A DNA stretch of 64,000 nucleotides from contig JBCBMW010000017.1 of the NCBI GenBank assembly GCA_039822105.1, positions 1 through 64,000 on the forward strand, in the 5' to 3' direction. The stretch is from Parvularcula sp039822105 (GTDB lineage Bacteria; Pseudomonadota; Alphaproteobacteria; Caulobacterales; Parvularculaceae). The position numbers were made by a program, and so were the translations under genes. The notes beneath the pieces are model-generated. The model saw nothing but the letters and a program-made list of their open reading frames with translations. It was not told the DNA's origin and did not search any database. Positions 16,981 through 24,183 of the stretch are shown here, in pieces (position 1 is the first letter of the stretch; every line of letters begins with the position of its first letter).

Positions 16981-18162
16981 TTATTCAGCAGGAACGTTGT
17001 TGATCAGCGTTTTGGTGTTCGGGCCTGCGGCTGGCTTCTTGGCCGCTTTTTCGGCCGCGAGCTCGTCCATCTTGGCCGCGACGATCTCTTCGTGAACGTC
17101 GATCGCAGGGCGTGCTGCGCGGAGGTCGATTTCTGGCGCCATCGGGCCTTCGGTCTTGATCCCGTTCATCATGATAGGGAGCATTTTCCAAGGCTTGGAG
17201 AACGAAGCGTCAGCAGCGGTTGGTTCATAACCGCAATGGGCCATACAGTCGTTGCACTTCTCGTACGCGCCGGTGCCGTAGCTATCCCAGTCGGTGTCTT
17301 CCATCAGCTCTTTGAAGGTCGGCACATGGCCTTCGCCGAGAAGGTAGCACGGCTTCTGCCAGCCAAAGACGCTATAGGTCGGCATGCCCCACGGGGTGCA
17401 TTTGAAGTCTTGGTTGCCGGCGAGGAAGTCGAGATAAAGATCCGAGTGCGTCAGCGTCCATTTGGAGCCGCGGTCGTCGCGAATTTTGAACAGCTCACGG
17501 AAATATTGCTTGGTCTTGGTCCGCGCAAGGAAGCTCTCTTGGTCCGGTGCACGCTCGTAAGCAAAGCCCGGTGACATCGAGACGTTGACGCCGAGCTCAG
17601 CGCAGTAGTCGAGATAGTCAGCGAGATCTTCGGCTGCATAGCCGTCAAAGATCGTGCAGTTGACGTTGACCTGGAAGCCCTTCTCTTGCGCGGCTTTGAT
17701 CGCGCTGATGGCTTTTTTGAAGACGCCTTCTTGGCAGACGGCCTTGTCATGATCTTCCTCAAGGCCATCGAGGTGGACGGAGAAGAACAGGAAGTCGCTT
17801 GGTTCGAAAAGGTGCAGCTTTTTCTCAAGGAGAAGCGCGTTGGTGCAGAGCGAGATGAATTTCTTGCGCTCAACCAAGCCGCGGACGATCTCGCCGATCT
17901 CTTTGTGGATCAACGGCTCACCGCCAGGGATCGCCACCATCGGTGCGCCGCATTCTTCAGCAGCGGCCCAGCACTGCTCCGGCGTCAGGCGCTGGTTCAG
18001 GATCTCAGCCGGGTAGTCGATCTTCCCGCAACCCGCGCAAGCCAGGTTGCAGCGGAAGAGTGGCTCAAGCATCATCACCAGCGGATAGCGCTTGTTGCCC
18101 ATCAGCTTTTGCTTGGCGATGTAAGCGGCAACGGCGGCGGCCTGGCGGACGGGAACGGTCAT
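16981..18162 (-). CDS. hpnH: Adenosylhopane synthase HpnH (radical SAM)
   Basis: A 393-aa radical SAM enzyme that joins the 5'-deoxyadenosyl group of SAM to diploptene to give adenosylhopane, the first step of hopanoid side-chain building. The [4Fe-4S] motif is CNLACAGC (C38, C42, C45), followed by the SAM-binding GGEP segment. A C-terminal cluster of cysteines (ECNDCMAHCG type) is also seen. It is 37 nt after ispH on the same strand, a pairing found in other hopanoid producers. The product would feed HpnG encoded at 1834-2478. Confidence 0.95.
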   Translation of the reverse strand: MTVPVRQAAAVAAYIAKQKLMGNKRYPLVMMLEPLFRCNLACAGCGKIDYPAEILNQRLTPEQCWAAAEECGAPMVAIPGGEPLIHKEIGEIVRGLVERKKFISLCTNALLLEKKLHLFEPSDFLFFSVHLDGLEEDHDKAVCQEGVFKKAISAIKAAQEKGFQVNVNCTIFDGYAAEDLADYLDYCAELGVNVSMSPGFAYERAPDQESFLARTKTKQYFRELFKIRDDRGSKWTLTHSDLYLDFLAGNQDFKCTPWGMPTYSVFGWQKPCYLLGEGHVPTFKELMEDTDWDSYGTGAYEKCNDCMAHCGYEPTAADASFSKPWKMLPIMMNGIKTEGPMAPEIDLRAARPAIDVHEEIVAAKMDELAAEKAAKKPAAGPNTKTLINNVPAE

Positions 18163-18199
18163 AAGTTCTCTCTTTCGGATCGCTTCGCTGGGATCTTCT

Positions 18200-19165
18200 T
18201 TAGCTAACGGGCTCGAGTTCAGTTTTCATGGAGGCAAGGCTCTCTGGAAGTTTGAACTGAACGTTTTCTGGTGTGCCGTCGAGTGGACGTTCCGTCACTT
18301 CAAACCATTCTGAAAGCTGGGTGACGACTTCGCGGATTAGGACTTCAGGTGCTGACGCGCCGGCGGTGATCCCGACCTTGGTGACGCCGTCGAACCAACT
18401 CCGGTTGAGCACGGTGGCATCGGCAATCAGGTAAGACGGAAGACCGGCCTGCTCGCCGATTTCCCGGAGGCGGTTGGAGTTGGAACTGTTCTCTGCACCC
18501 ACAACCAGGAGAAGCTCGCAGCGCTCAGCGAGATCAATCACCGCGTTTTGCCGGTTCTGTGTGGCGTAACAAATGTCTCTGGTGTCCGGGCCGATGATCG
18601 CTGGGAAGCGCTCTTTCAGCGCGGCGATCACCCCGCGTGTGTCATTGAGGCTGAGGGTCGTTTGGGTGACGAAAGCAACCTTTTCGGGGTCAGCCACCTC
18701 AAGCGTCTCGACGTCTTCCTCCGTTCCCACAACGTGGACGGTGCCGTCGATTTGGCCCAGCGTGCCGGTCACTTCCGGGTGTCCGACATGGCCGATGAGG
18801 ATCACGTCGTAACCGCGGCTGGCATAGCGGCGGCCTTCTTTGTGGACCTTGGTCACCAAGGGGCAGGTCGCATCGATCACGTCGAGCTGCCGCATCGCCG
18901 AGTTCTCTTCGACCTTCCGGGCCACGCCGTGGGCGGAATAGATGGCGACGGCGCCGACGGGGATTTCATCGACCTCTTTGACAAACCGGGCGCCTTTGGC
19001 GCGCAGGGTGTCGACGACCCGTTTGTTGTGGACGATCTCATGGCGGACATAGACCGGCGCGCCATATTTCTGCAGCGCAAGCTCAACGATATCGATCGCC
19101 CGCTCGACGCCAGCGCAGAAACCGCGCGGAGTTGCCAACAAGAGTTCCATGGCTGGACGGCTCAT
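18200..19165 (-). CDS. ispH: 4-hydroxy-3-methylbut-2-enyl diphosphate reductase
   Basis: The final enzyme of the MEP pathway, producing IPP and DMAPP from HMBPP through an Fe-S cluster. The ATG at 19165 gives 321 aa, the normal length; upstream frames are not supported. Cluster-ligand cysteines are visible in GFCAGVERA, DATCPLVTKVH and DICYATQNRQ, with the NSSNSNRL substrate loop near the C-terminus. It is followed by hpnH, coupling isoprenoid supply to hopanoid synthesis. Confidence 0.95.
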   Translation of the reverse strand: MSRPAMELLLATPRGFCAGVERAIDIVELALQKYGAPVYVRHEIVHNKRVVDTLRAKGARFVKEVDEIPVGAVAIYSAHGVARKVEENSAMRQLDVIDATCPLVTKVHKEGRRYASRGYDVILIGHVGHPEVTGTLGQIDGTVHVVGTEEDVETLEVADPEKVAFVTQTTLSLNDTRGVIAALKERFPAIIGPDTRDICYATQNRQNAVIDLAERCELLLVVGAENSSNSNRLREIGEQAGLPSYLIADATVLNRSWFDGVTKVGITAGASAPEVLIREVVTQLSEWFEVTERPLDGTPENVQFKLPESLASMKTELEPVS

Positions 19166-19359
19166 CTTGTGCCCCCAAAAATTGCTGTCCGTTAGATGCG
19201 ATTCGGCGCGAATGGCCGTCACGATCAGCTTATTCGATGCAATGCAACAATCGTTACCGCACAAAAGCGTGACCAGTTCCGAAGTTCAAGTGTTCGTTTG
19301 ATGTCGGGAGCTTGGCAGCACCGTCGGCAGTGATGAAACTGGCGGCCACAGGGTTTGGC

Positions 19360-19403
19360 GTGATAGGGGTCATAAAAACACTGCAGTCGACCGCGCCTAT
19401 CAC
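19360..19403. promoter_or_regulatory. Inverted repeat GTGATAGG...CCTATCAC upstream of aldolase gene
   Basis: A perfect 8-bp inverted repeat (19360-19367 and 19396-19403) with a 28-nt gap ends three bases before the GGAGG ribosome binding site (19407-19411) of the class II aldolase-family gene. It could be an operator pair or a leader hairpin. Nothing else stands out in the 250-bp gap after ispH. Confidence 0.35.
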
Positions 19404-19418
19404 TCCGGAGGACAAGCC

Positions 19419-20180
19419 ATGAGCAACACCGAGAGCCATCCCTCATCCATGACGCCTGAGGAGCGCCAGCTCCGAAACGACCTTGCCGCTGCCTATCGTT
19501 TGGTTGCTCAGTTTGGTTGGGATGATCTGGTCTTCACCCATATCTCCGCCCGCCTGCCAGGGCCGGAGCACCACTTCCTGATCAACCCTTACGGCATGCT
19601 GTTCGAAGAGATCACGGCATCGAGCCTCGTCCGGATCGATATGGACGGCAACAAGATCGACGACAGCCCGTATGAAGTGAACCCGGCTGGTTTCACCATC
19701 CACTCGGCTGTCCATGCGGCGCGCGAAGATGCGCAGTGTGTGATGCATCTCCACACGATTGATGGCACCGCTGTCTCAACCATGTCCGAGGGGCTTCTGC
19801 CGCTGAATCAAACGGCGCAGCTGGTGATCGGTGATATCGCCTATCATGACTATGAAGGTGTCGCGTTTGATCACGACGAGCGCCCACGGCTGCAGGCCGA
19901 TCTCGGTGACAAGGGCACGATGCTTCTTCGGAACCACGGCACACTGACGGTTGGTGCCACCGTGGCCCAGGCCTTCACGCGGATGTATTTCCTGGAACGC
20001 GCTTGCTCGATGCAGGTGGCAAGCCTCACGGGCAATCGGGAGCTTTATCCCACCCAAGCCGAGGTGCTCGCCAAAAATGAGATGATCGGCAAGCATGGCC
20101 TCGTACTGAGTGCCGATGGGCTGATCTGGCCAGCGCTGATGCGCAAGCTTGAGCGTGACCAGCCGGACTACCGTGACTGA
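19419..20180 (+). CDS. Class II aldolase/adducin-family protein
   Basis: A 253-aa protein of the zinc-dependent class II aldolase/adducin fold (L-fuculose-phosphate aldolase type). Metal-binding histidines are seen in MHLHT and later in LLRNHGTL; FTHISARLPG near residue 40 is also typical. The start has GGAGG seven bases upstream. The substrate is not predictable: this subgroup includes aldolases, epimerases and decarboxylase-like proteins of unknown role. Confidence 0.88.
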   Translation: MSNTESHPSSMTPEERQLRNDLAAAYRLVAQFGWDDLVFTHISARLPGPEHHFLINPYGMLFEEITASSLVRIDMDGNKIDDSPYEVNPAGFTIHSAVHAAREDAQCVMHLHTIDGTAVSTMSEGLLPLNQTAQLVIGDIAYHDYEGVAFDHDERPRLQADLGDKGTMLLRNHGTLTVGATVAQAFTRMYFLERACSMQVASLTGNRELYPTQAEVLAKNEMIGKHGLVLSADGLIWPALMRKLERDQPDYRD

Positions 20181-20207
20181 TCCTGTTGCGGGTTAGAGGG
20201 GGCCAAT

Positions 20208-20531
20208 ATGCTGTCTTCGTTGATCGTCCGTGCAGCCCTTGGGGCGTTAGTGACGGCGGGCTTGCTTGCCGCTCCAGCACTCGCTCAGCTGCCTGAAGAT
20301 CAGCTGGCCTTGGCCAAGGAAAACTTTGCGGCAGCTGATCAGGACGGTGTGACCGGTCTGTCAGCTGACGAATTTGAGGCGTTTGTCCGCGCCAATGCCG
20401 AGAGCGATATTGGCATGTCACGGCGCATCAAGCGCTTCAATGCGTTCAGCCGGGCCTTCGGCAATGTCGATGGCAATGGTGACGAGCTGGTGACTTGGGA
20501 TGAGTTCGTCGCCGTCACCTGCGGCAATTGA
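20208..20531 (+). CDS. Exported EF-hand calcium-binding protein
   Basis: A 107-aa protein with a signal peptide ending at APALAQ. Two EF-hand loops can be read. The C-terminal one (DGNGDELVTWDE) keeps acidic positions 1, 5 and 12. The N-terminal one (DQDGVTGLSADE) is degenerate at positions 5 and 6. Likely a small periplasmic calcium binder. It starts 27 nt after the aldolase-family gene and ends 19 nt before the chosen ttcA start, so the three may be one transcript. Confidence 0.82.
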   Translation: MLSSLIVRAALGALVTAGLLAAPALAQLPEDQLALAKENFAAADQDGVTGLSADEFEAFVRANAESDIGMSRRIKRFNAFSRAFGNVDGNGDELVTWDEFVAVTCGN

Positions 20532-20550
20532 TCGAGGGACGGTAGCGGGC

Positions 20551-21444
20551 ATGTTGACCAGCGAAGCGTCAACCGACGCTGTGTCTGAAGACACGGGAGA
20601 GGCCGTGGGCCTCGGGCTTCCAGCCTACGCAAAGGCCCCCTCATCGCTGACTTTCAAGAAACTGCGCAAGCGGATCGTTCGGCAAACCCAAGAGGCCGTG
20701 CGGAAGTTTGCCATGGATGCCCCGCGCGCCGACGGTTCACCGCAAAAGTGGCTAGTGTGTCTTTCGGGCGGGAAGGACAGCTATGGTCTTTTGGCGGCCT
20801 TGCTCGATCTCAAATGGCAAGGGGCGCTGAAGGCGGAGCTTTTGGTCTGCAACCTCGATCAAGGGCAACCCGGTTTCCCCAAAGATGTGCTGCCGAACTA
20901 TTTGGACAGCCTTGATGTCCGTTATCGGATCATCACCGAGGACACTTACTCGATTGTCACTGATAAGGTGCCTGAGGGCCGGACGTTTTGCAGCCTCTGC
21001 TCGCGTCTGCGCCGCGGCATCCTTTATCGCGTGGCACGGGAAGAGGGGTGTGACGCGATCGTGCTGGGTCATCACCGCGACGATGCGCTAGAGACGTTCA
21101 TGATGAACCTCCTGCACGGCGGACGGCTTGCCGCGATGCCGCCGAAACTCAAAAACGATGAGGGTGATCTCTTCGTCCTCCGTCCCCTGATTTTCACGGC
21201 GGAGACGGACCTTGAGAAGTTCTCAAGGCTTTGCCAGTTCCCGATCATCCCGTGTAATCTCTGCGGCAGCCAAGAGGGCCTGCAGCGCCAGGCGATGAAA
21301 GATCTTCTCAACGAATGGGAAGAGAAGCGCCCCGGCAAACGCGACGTGATGTTCCGGGCCCTGCAGAATGTCAGGCCGAGCCACTTGGTCGACGACCGAA
21401 TTTTTGATTTTGCTGGCCTTGAACTGGATGATCAGGGCTCTTGA
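20551..21444 (+). CDS. ttcA: tRNA 2-thiocytidine biosynthesis protein TtcA
   Basis: An ATP-dependent, iron-sulfur tRNA thiolase that makes s2C32. The PP-loop is SGGKDS (residues 72-77). Cluster ligands appear as C147-x-x-C150 (FCSLC) plus a third site in PCNLCGSQ. The ATG at 20551 is chosen because the upstream ATG at 20500 lies inside the EF-hand gene; it gives 297 aa. Its 3' end overlaps the convergent lipoprotein gene by 13 nt. Confidence 0.93.
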   Translation: MLTSEASTDAVSEDTGEAVGLGLPAYAKAPSSLTFKKLRKRIVRQTQEAVRKFAMDAPRADGSPQKWLVCLSGGKDSYGLLAALLDLKWQGALKAELLVCNLDQGQPGFPKDVLPNYLDSLDVRYRIITEDTYSIVTDKVPEGRTFCSLCSRLRRGILYRVAREEGCDAIVLGHHRDDALETFMMNLLHGGRLAAMPPKLKNDEGDLFVLRPLIFTAETDLEKFSRLCQFPIIPCNLCGSQEGLQRQAMKDLLNEWEEKRPGKRDVMFRALQNVRPSHLVDDRIFDFAGLELDDQGS

Positions 21445-21986
21445 GTTGCCAGCTCCTTTTGCTCGGCCAGCCGGGTGAGTTCGTTCATCGTTGGCGGTAG
21501 CGCTTCACGAAAGCTGGGTCCGAACCGACCAGCCCAAAAGCCTCCGAGTGCGCCCTTAAAGCGAACATCATGTCGAATGACGACTGGATCTTTTCTCACG
21601 AAAGACCGCCGTACCTCAAGGCGCGCAAGGGGAAGGCGCGTCTCAAAGGCATAAGACACCCCTTCTTCGTACTGAGTGATGTCGAACCGAGCCGGTGGGC
21701 CTGATCGCGGAGTGATCGTCCCGGTAGCACCGACAACAAAGGGCCCGCCGAGTTTGGCGTCCGCGAGACCTTTGTCCCAGTCCTTCCAGGTTGAGACATC
21801 CGTCCATAGCCGCCAAATCGCTGTAGGTTCAGCTGTGGTGCTGACCTCGTGATAAAAGGCCCGATTGGTGCCGACGGCGCGCGTATCGGCCTTGGGAGCT
21901 TCTTGTCTTGTGGGTGACTGGCAAGCTGCCAGGCTGGCGATGAGTACAACCAAAGGGGCAAAGAAGAGCTTTGTCACGGGATTCAA
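21432..21986 (-). CDS. SRPBCC (polyketide cyclase-like) lipoprotein
   Basis: 184 aa with a lipoprotein signal (VLIASLAACQS) followed by a START/SRPBCC-type domain (HEVSTTAEPTAIWRLWTDVSTWKDWD), a hydrophobic-ligand cavity fold. Membrane-anchored members are less common than cytosolic ones. It diverges from a TetR regulator with only 30-90 bp between starts and a palindrome in the gap, so TetR control is likely. The ligand is unknown. Confidence 0.82.
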   Translation of the reverse strand: MNPVTKLFFAPLVVLIASLAACQSPTRQEAPKADTRAVGTNRAFYHEVSTTAEPTAIWRLWTDVSTWKDWDKGLADAKLGGPFVVGATGTITPRSGPPARFDITQYEEGVSYAFETRLPLARLEVRRSFVRKDPVVIRHDVRFKGALGGFWAGRFGPSFREALPPTMNELTRLAEQKELATQEP

Positions 21987-21992
21987 ACCTCA

Positions 21993-22009
21993 GAATGAAC
22001 AACATTCAT
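21993..22009. promoter_or_regulatory. Candidate TetR operator
   Basis: GAATG (21993-21997) and CATTC (22003-22007) form an inverted repeat with a 5-nt spacer; ATGAA/TTCAT extends it. GAATG/CATTC-type dyads are common TetR-family operators. It sits directly upstream of the SRPBCC lipoprotein start (21986) and next to the divergent TetR gene. Confidence 0.5.
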
Positions 22010-22016
22010 ACCGGGG

Positions 22017-22679
22017 TTGCTAGCAGAATGGCGCGGAAGCGCAAGAGTGAATATGGTTCAGACTGTGGGACATAAGCGGCGCGAAATGAACCCGGAGGGC
22101 AAGCGGAACGCCATCATGGAGGTTGGCGAACGCTTATTCGCGACCCATGGCTATACGAAGACCTCTATCGGCGATATTGCCAAGGCCGCGAACGTGGCTG
22201 TTGGGTCCGTTTACAGATTGTTTCCAGATAAGCCGAGTCTCCTCGCCGCTTTACACGACCGAATGGAGCAGCGCTTCATCAGTGTAATGATGGGGGCGTG
22301 GTCATCCGTTCACGCCTACGAAGAGAAGTTCGGGCCATTGATCGGTGCTTTGTTGGCTGAAGCTGAGCGCATGAAAGATATTATGCCTCTTTATGCCATG
22401 ACGAAGGACGCCGTCGGCGCCGATGATTATGTTCCTGGTGCGAAGATGATCGCGGCAATCGAAGGTCTCTATAACGGGGGTGTCGAGGCGGGCGTTTTCC
22501 GTGCATTGCCCACCGGCATTGTCGGCCCCCTTGCGCACGCCATGGTGGAGGGGGGTATGCGCGCTTTGATGTCAAACCCAACGTCAACGCATCGTCGTTT
22601 GGTTCAAACCGAGCTGCGTGCGGTGTTCGAAAAAGCCTTCTTTGTTGAACGAGCAGTGCCTAAGCGCGACCGCCCCTAA
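22017..22679 (+). CDS. TetR/AcrR-family transcriptional regulator
   Basis: A 220-aa frame; the conserved part begins near MNPEGKRNAIMEVGERLFATHGY, so translation may start at the ATG near 22051 or 22087 instead of 22017. The HTH reads TSIGDIAKAANVAVGSVYRLFPDKPSLL, typical TetR. The C-terminal helical ligand domain is unassigned. It probably represses the divergent SRPBCC lipoprotein gene and itself. The stop overlaps the stop of the convergent 2OG oxygenase. Confidence 0.88.
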   Translation: MLAEWRGSARVNMVQTVGHKRREMNPEGKRNAIMEVGERLFATHGYTKTSIGDIAKAANVAVGSVYRLFPDKPSLLAALHDRMEQRFISVMMGAWSSVHAYEEKFGPLIGALLAEAERMKDIMPLYAMTKDAVGADDYVPGAKMIAAIEGLYNGGVEAGVFRALPTGIVGPLAHAMVEGGMRALMSNPTSTHRRLVQTELRAVFEKAFFVERAVPKRDRP

Positions 22680-23296
22680 AACCGTTCAAAGATCTTTTTG
22701 AGGAAGAGCTGAATGCCGCCGCGGTTTTCTTTGCGGTCGAGCTCGGCCTGGCTGGTCAGGAACGTGGTCTGGATGACGTAACGCTCTCCGGCGAAGGGGG
22801 GGTGGCCGTGCCAGCTGGTTTCTGACCGGGCAAAGGCGAAGACATTGCCGGCGATGGGTGTCACTTCTTCGGCGAAATCGTCCATGTCCTTATCGCCGTT
22901 GAGGGCGCGGATGGCGCCGCCTTCTGCGGGGTTCCAGTCCTCGTTCAGGTAGACGAGCATGGTGCAGATTTTGGACAGGCTGTCATTGTGAATGCGGCCA
23001 TCCCCGATCTTAGAAAGCTTCCGTACCGTGATCATGCGCGGCTTGCCGACAAGCTCAAGGTTCAGCTTTTCCGACAAGACCTCTGCCAATTCCTCTGACT
23101 GCAGATCGTCGATGAGTTCTTTGAAGCTGCCTTTCGATTCAAGCTTCGACAGCGGCAGGTACCCGGTCTTGGTGATCTCCGGATAATCCTCGCGAACGCC
23201 TTCGGCCTCGTCATCGGTGAGTGTGTCTTCAGCCACGATATAGGTGAAGGGTTCGGTCCGGGTGCGGGCCTCGCGAAGAGCATCAAAGTTCAGCAT
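22676..23296 (-). CDS. 2-oxoglutarate/Fe(II)-dependent oxygenase
   Basis: A 206-aa protein of the prolyl-4-hydroxylase-like 2OG-Fe(II) superfamily. The iron triad can be read as the HxD in RIHNDS and the distal His in SWHGHPP; the following Arg in GERYVIQ would bind 2-oxoglutarate. ATG 23296 is the start; upstream in-frame sequence is not family-like. It lies 11 nt after a glycosyltransferase gene, so it may hydroxylate a glycan, lipid or protein in the same envelope pathway. Confidence 0.85.
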   Translation of the reverse strand: MLNFDALREARTRTEPFTYIVAEDTLTDDEAEGVREDYPEITKTGYLPLSKLESKGSFKELIDDLQSEELAEVLSEKLNLELVGKPRMITVRKLSKIGDGRIHNDSLSKICTMLVYLNEDWNPAEGGAIRALNGDKDMDDFAEEVTPIAGNVFAFARSETSWHGHPPFAGERYVIQTTFLTSQAELDRKENRGGIQLFLKKIFERF

Positions 23297-23307
23297 GGCG
23301 ATGATCC

Positions 23308-24132
23308 TTAGCTGTTTTCGGCTTCCAGCCTCTTGTCCTGTTCGGCCTTCAAATGCCGTTCGTAGAGTTTCACATCTTTGAGCCAACGCCCATAGGCAAT
23401 CGTCATCGAGAAGGCGAAACCGTAGACCCCGCGGGTGAACAGCGCCTTTCCGACATAGCGCTTCAGAAAGTAGATGGGGAAGGCGAAAAGGATCCGCAAA
23501 GCCAGCACGCGCTTGGATTTCTGCTTCACCCCGATGGCGCGCCTGGTCATGTTGCGCTCTTGCTTTTTCGCAAGGTCACCGATGTCCGAGAACATGTAAT
23601 GCAGCATGTAGCCGCCGAGGCGCGGGCTCGTCTTCTTTGAATACTCTAGCTGATCCCACGCGGGGTGGTCGGGAATGCGGATGCGGCGACGGTCGTAGAA
23701 CTTGTTCTTGACGATGATGTCCGTGCCCCACCACGGCTCACCAAAGGGAACAGCGTGCACCTGGCGTAGGCCATAGACCATGTGCTCAGGCTCGCGGCCA
23801 TCTTTAAACAGCTCACGGATCGAGCGGGCCATCTCGTCGTCGATCACTTCGTCGGCATCAAGATCGAGAAGCCAGTCATGGGTGCAGAGATCTTCGGCTG
23901 CACGTTTCTGCCCACCATTGCCGCGCCAATCGACGTGATGAACGATGGCGCCAGCCTCGCGCGCGATGTCTTGGGTACCGTCGGTGGAGCCTGAATCGAC
24001 AACGATCACTTCGTCGGCGGCGGCTTTTGCGGCGGCCACCACGGCGCCGATGCGCCGGGCTTCGTTCTTGGTCCGGATATACGCAGAGACGGGCGGCCGA
24101 TCCATGACAGGAGCTTCGTTCGGAGGAGACAT
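23308..24132 (-). CDS. Glycosyltransferase family 2 (WaaE/KdtX-like)
   Basis: A GT-A fold glycosyltransferase of about 274 aa. SAYIRTKNEARRI, VVDSGSTDGTQDIA and the DLDADE motif are the nucleotide-sugar and metal-binding elements of GT2. C-terminal amphipathic/hydrophobic segments (ALRILFAFPIYFLKRYV) suggest inner-membrane attachment. It resembles LPS-core beta-1,4-glucosyltransferases of the WaaE type. ATG 24132 is used; 24105 is possible. It is 51 nt after the hybrid kinase gene and followed closely by the 2OG oxygenase gene. Confidence 0.88.
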   Translation of the reverse strand: MSPPNEAPVMDRPPVSAYIRTKNEARRIGAVVAAAKAAADEVIVVDSGSTDGTQDIAREAGAIVHHVDWRGNGGQKRAAEDLCTHDWLLDLDADEVIDDEMARSIRELFKDGREPEHMVYGLRQVHAVPFGEPWWGTDIIVKNKFYDRRRIRIPDHPAWDQLEYSKKTSPRLGGYMLHYMFSDIGDLAKKQERNMTRRAIGVKQKSKRVLALRILFAFPIYFLKRYVGKALFTRGVYGFAFSMTIAYGRWLKDVKLYERHLKAEQDKRLEAENS

Positions 24133-24183
24133 AACGTCAGGACGGAGAGCCGCGGGGCCCCAGAATGTCAAGGCTTGAGGCCG

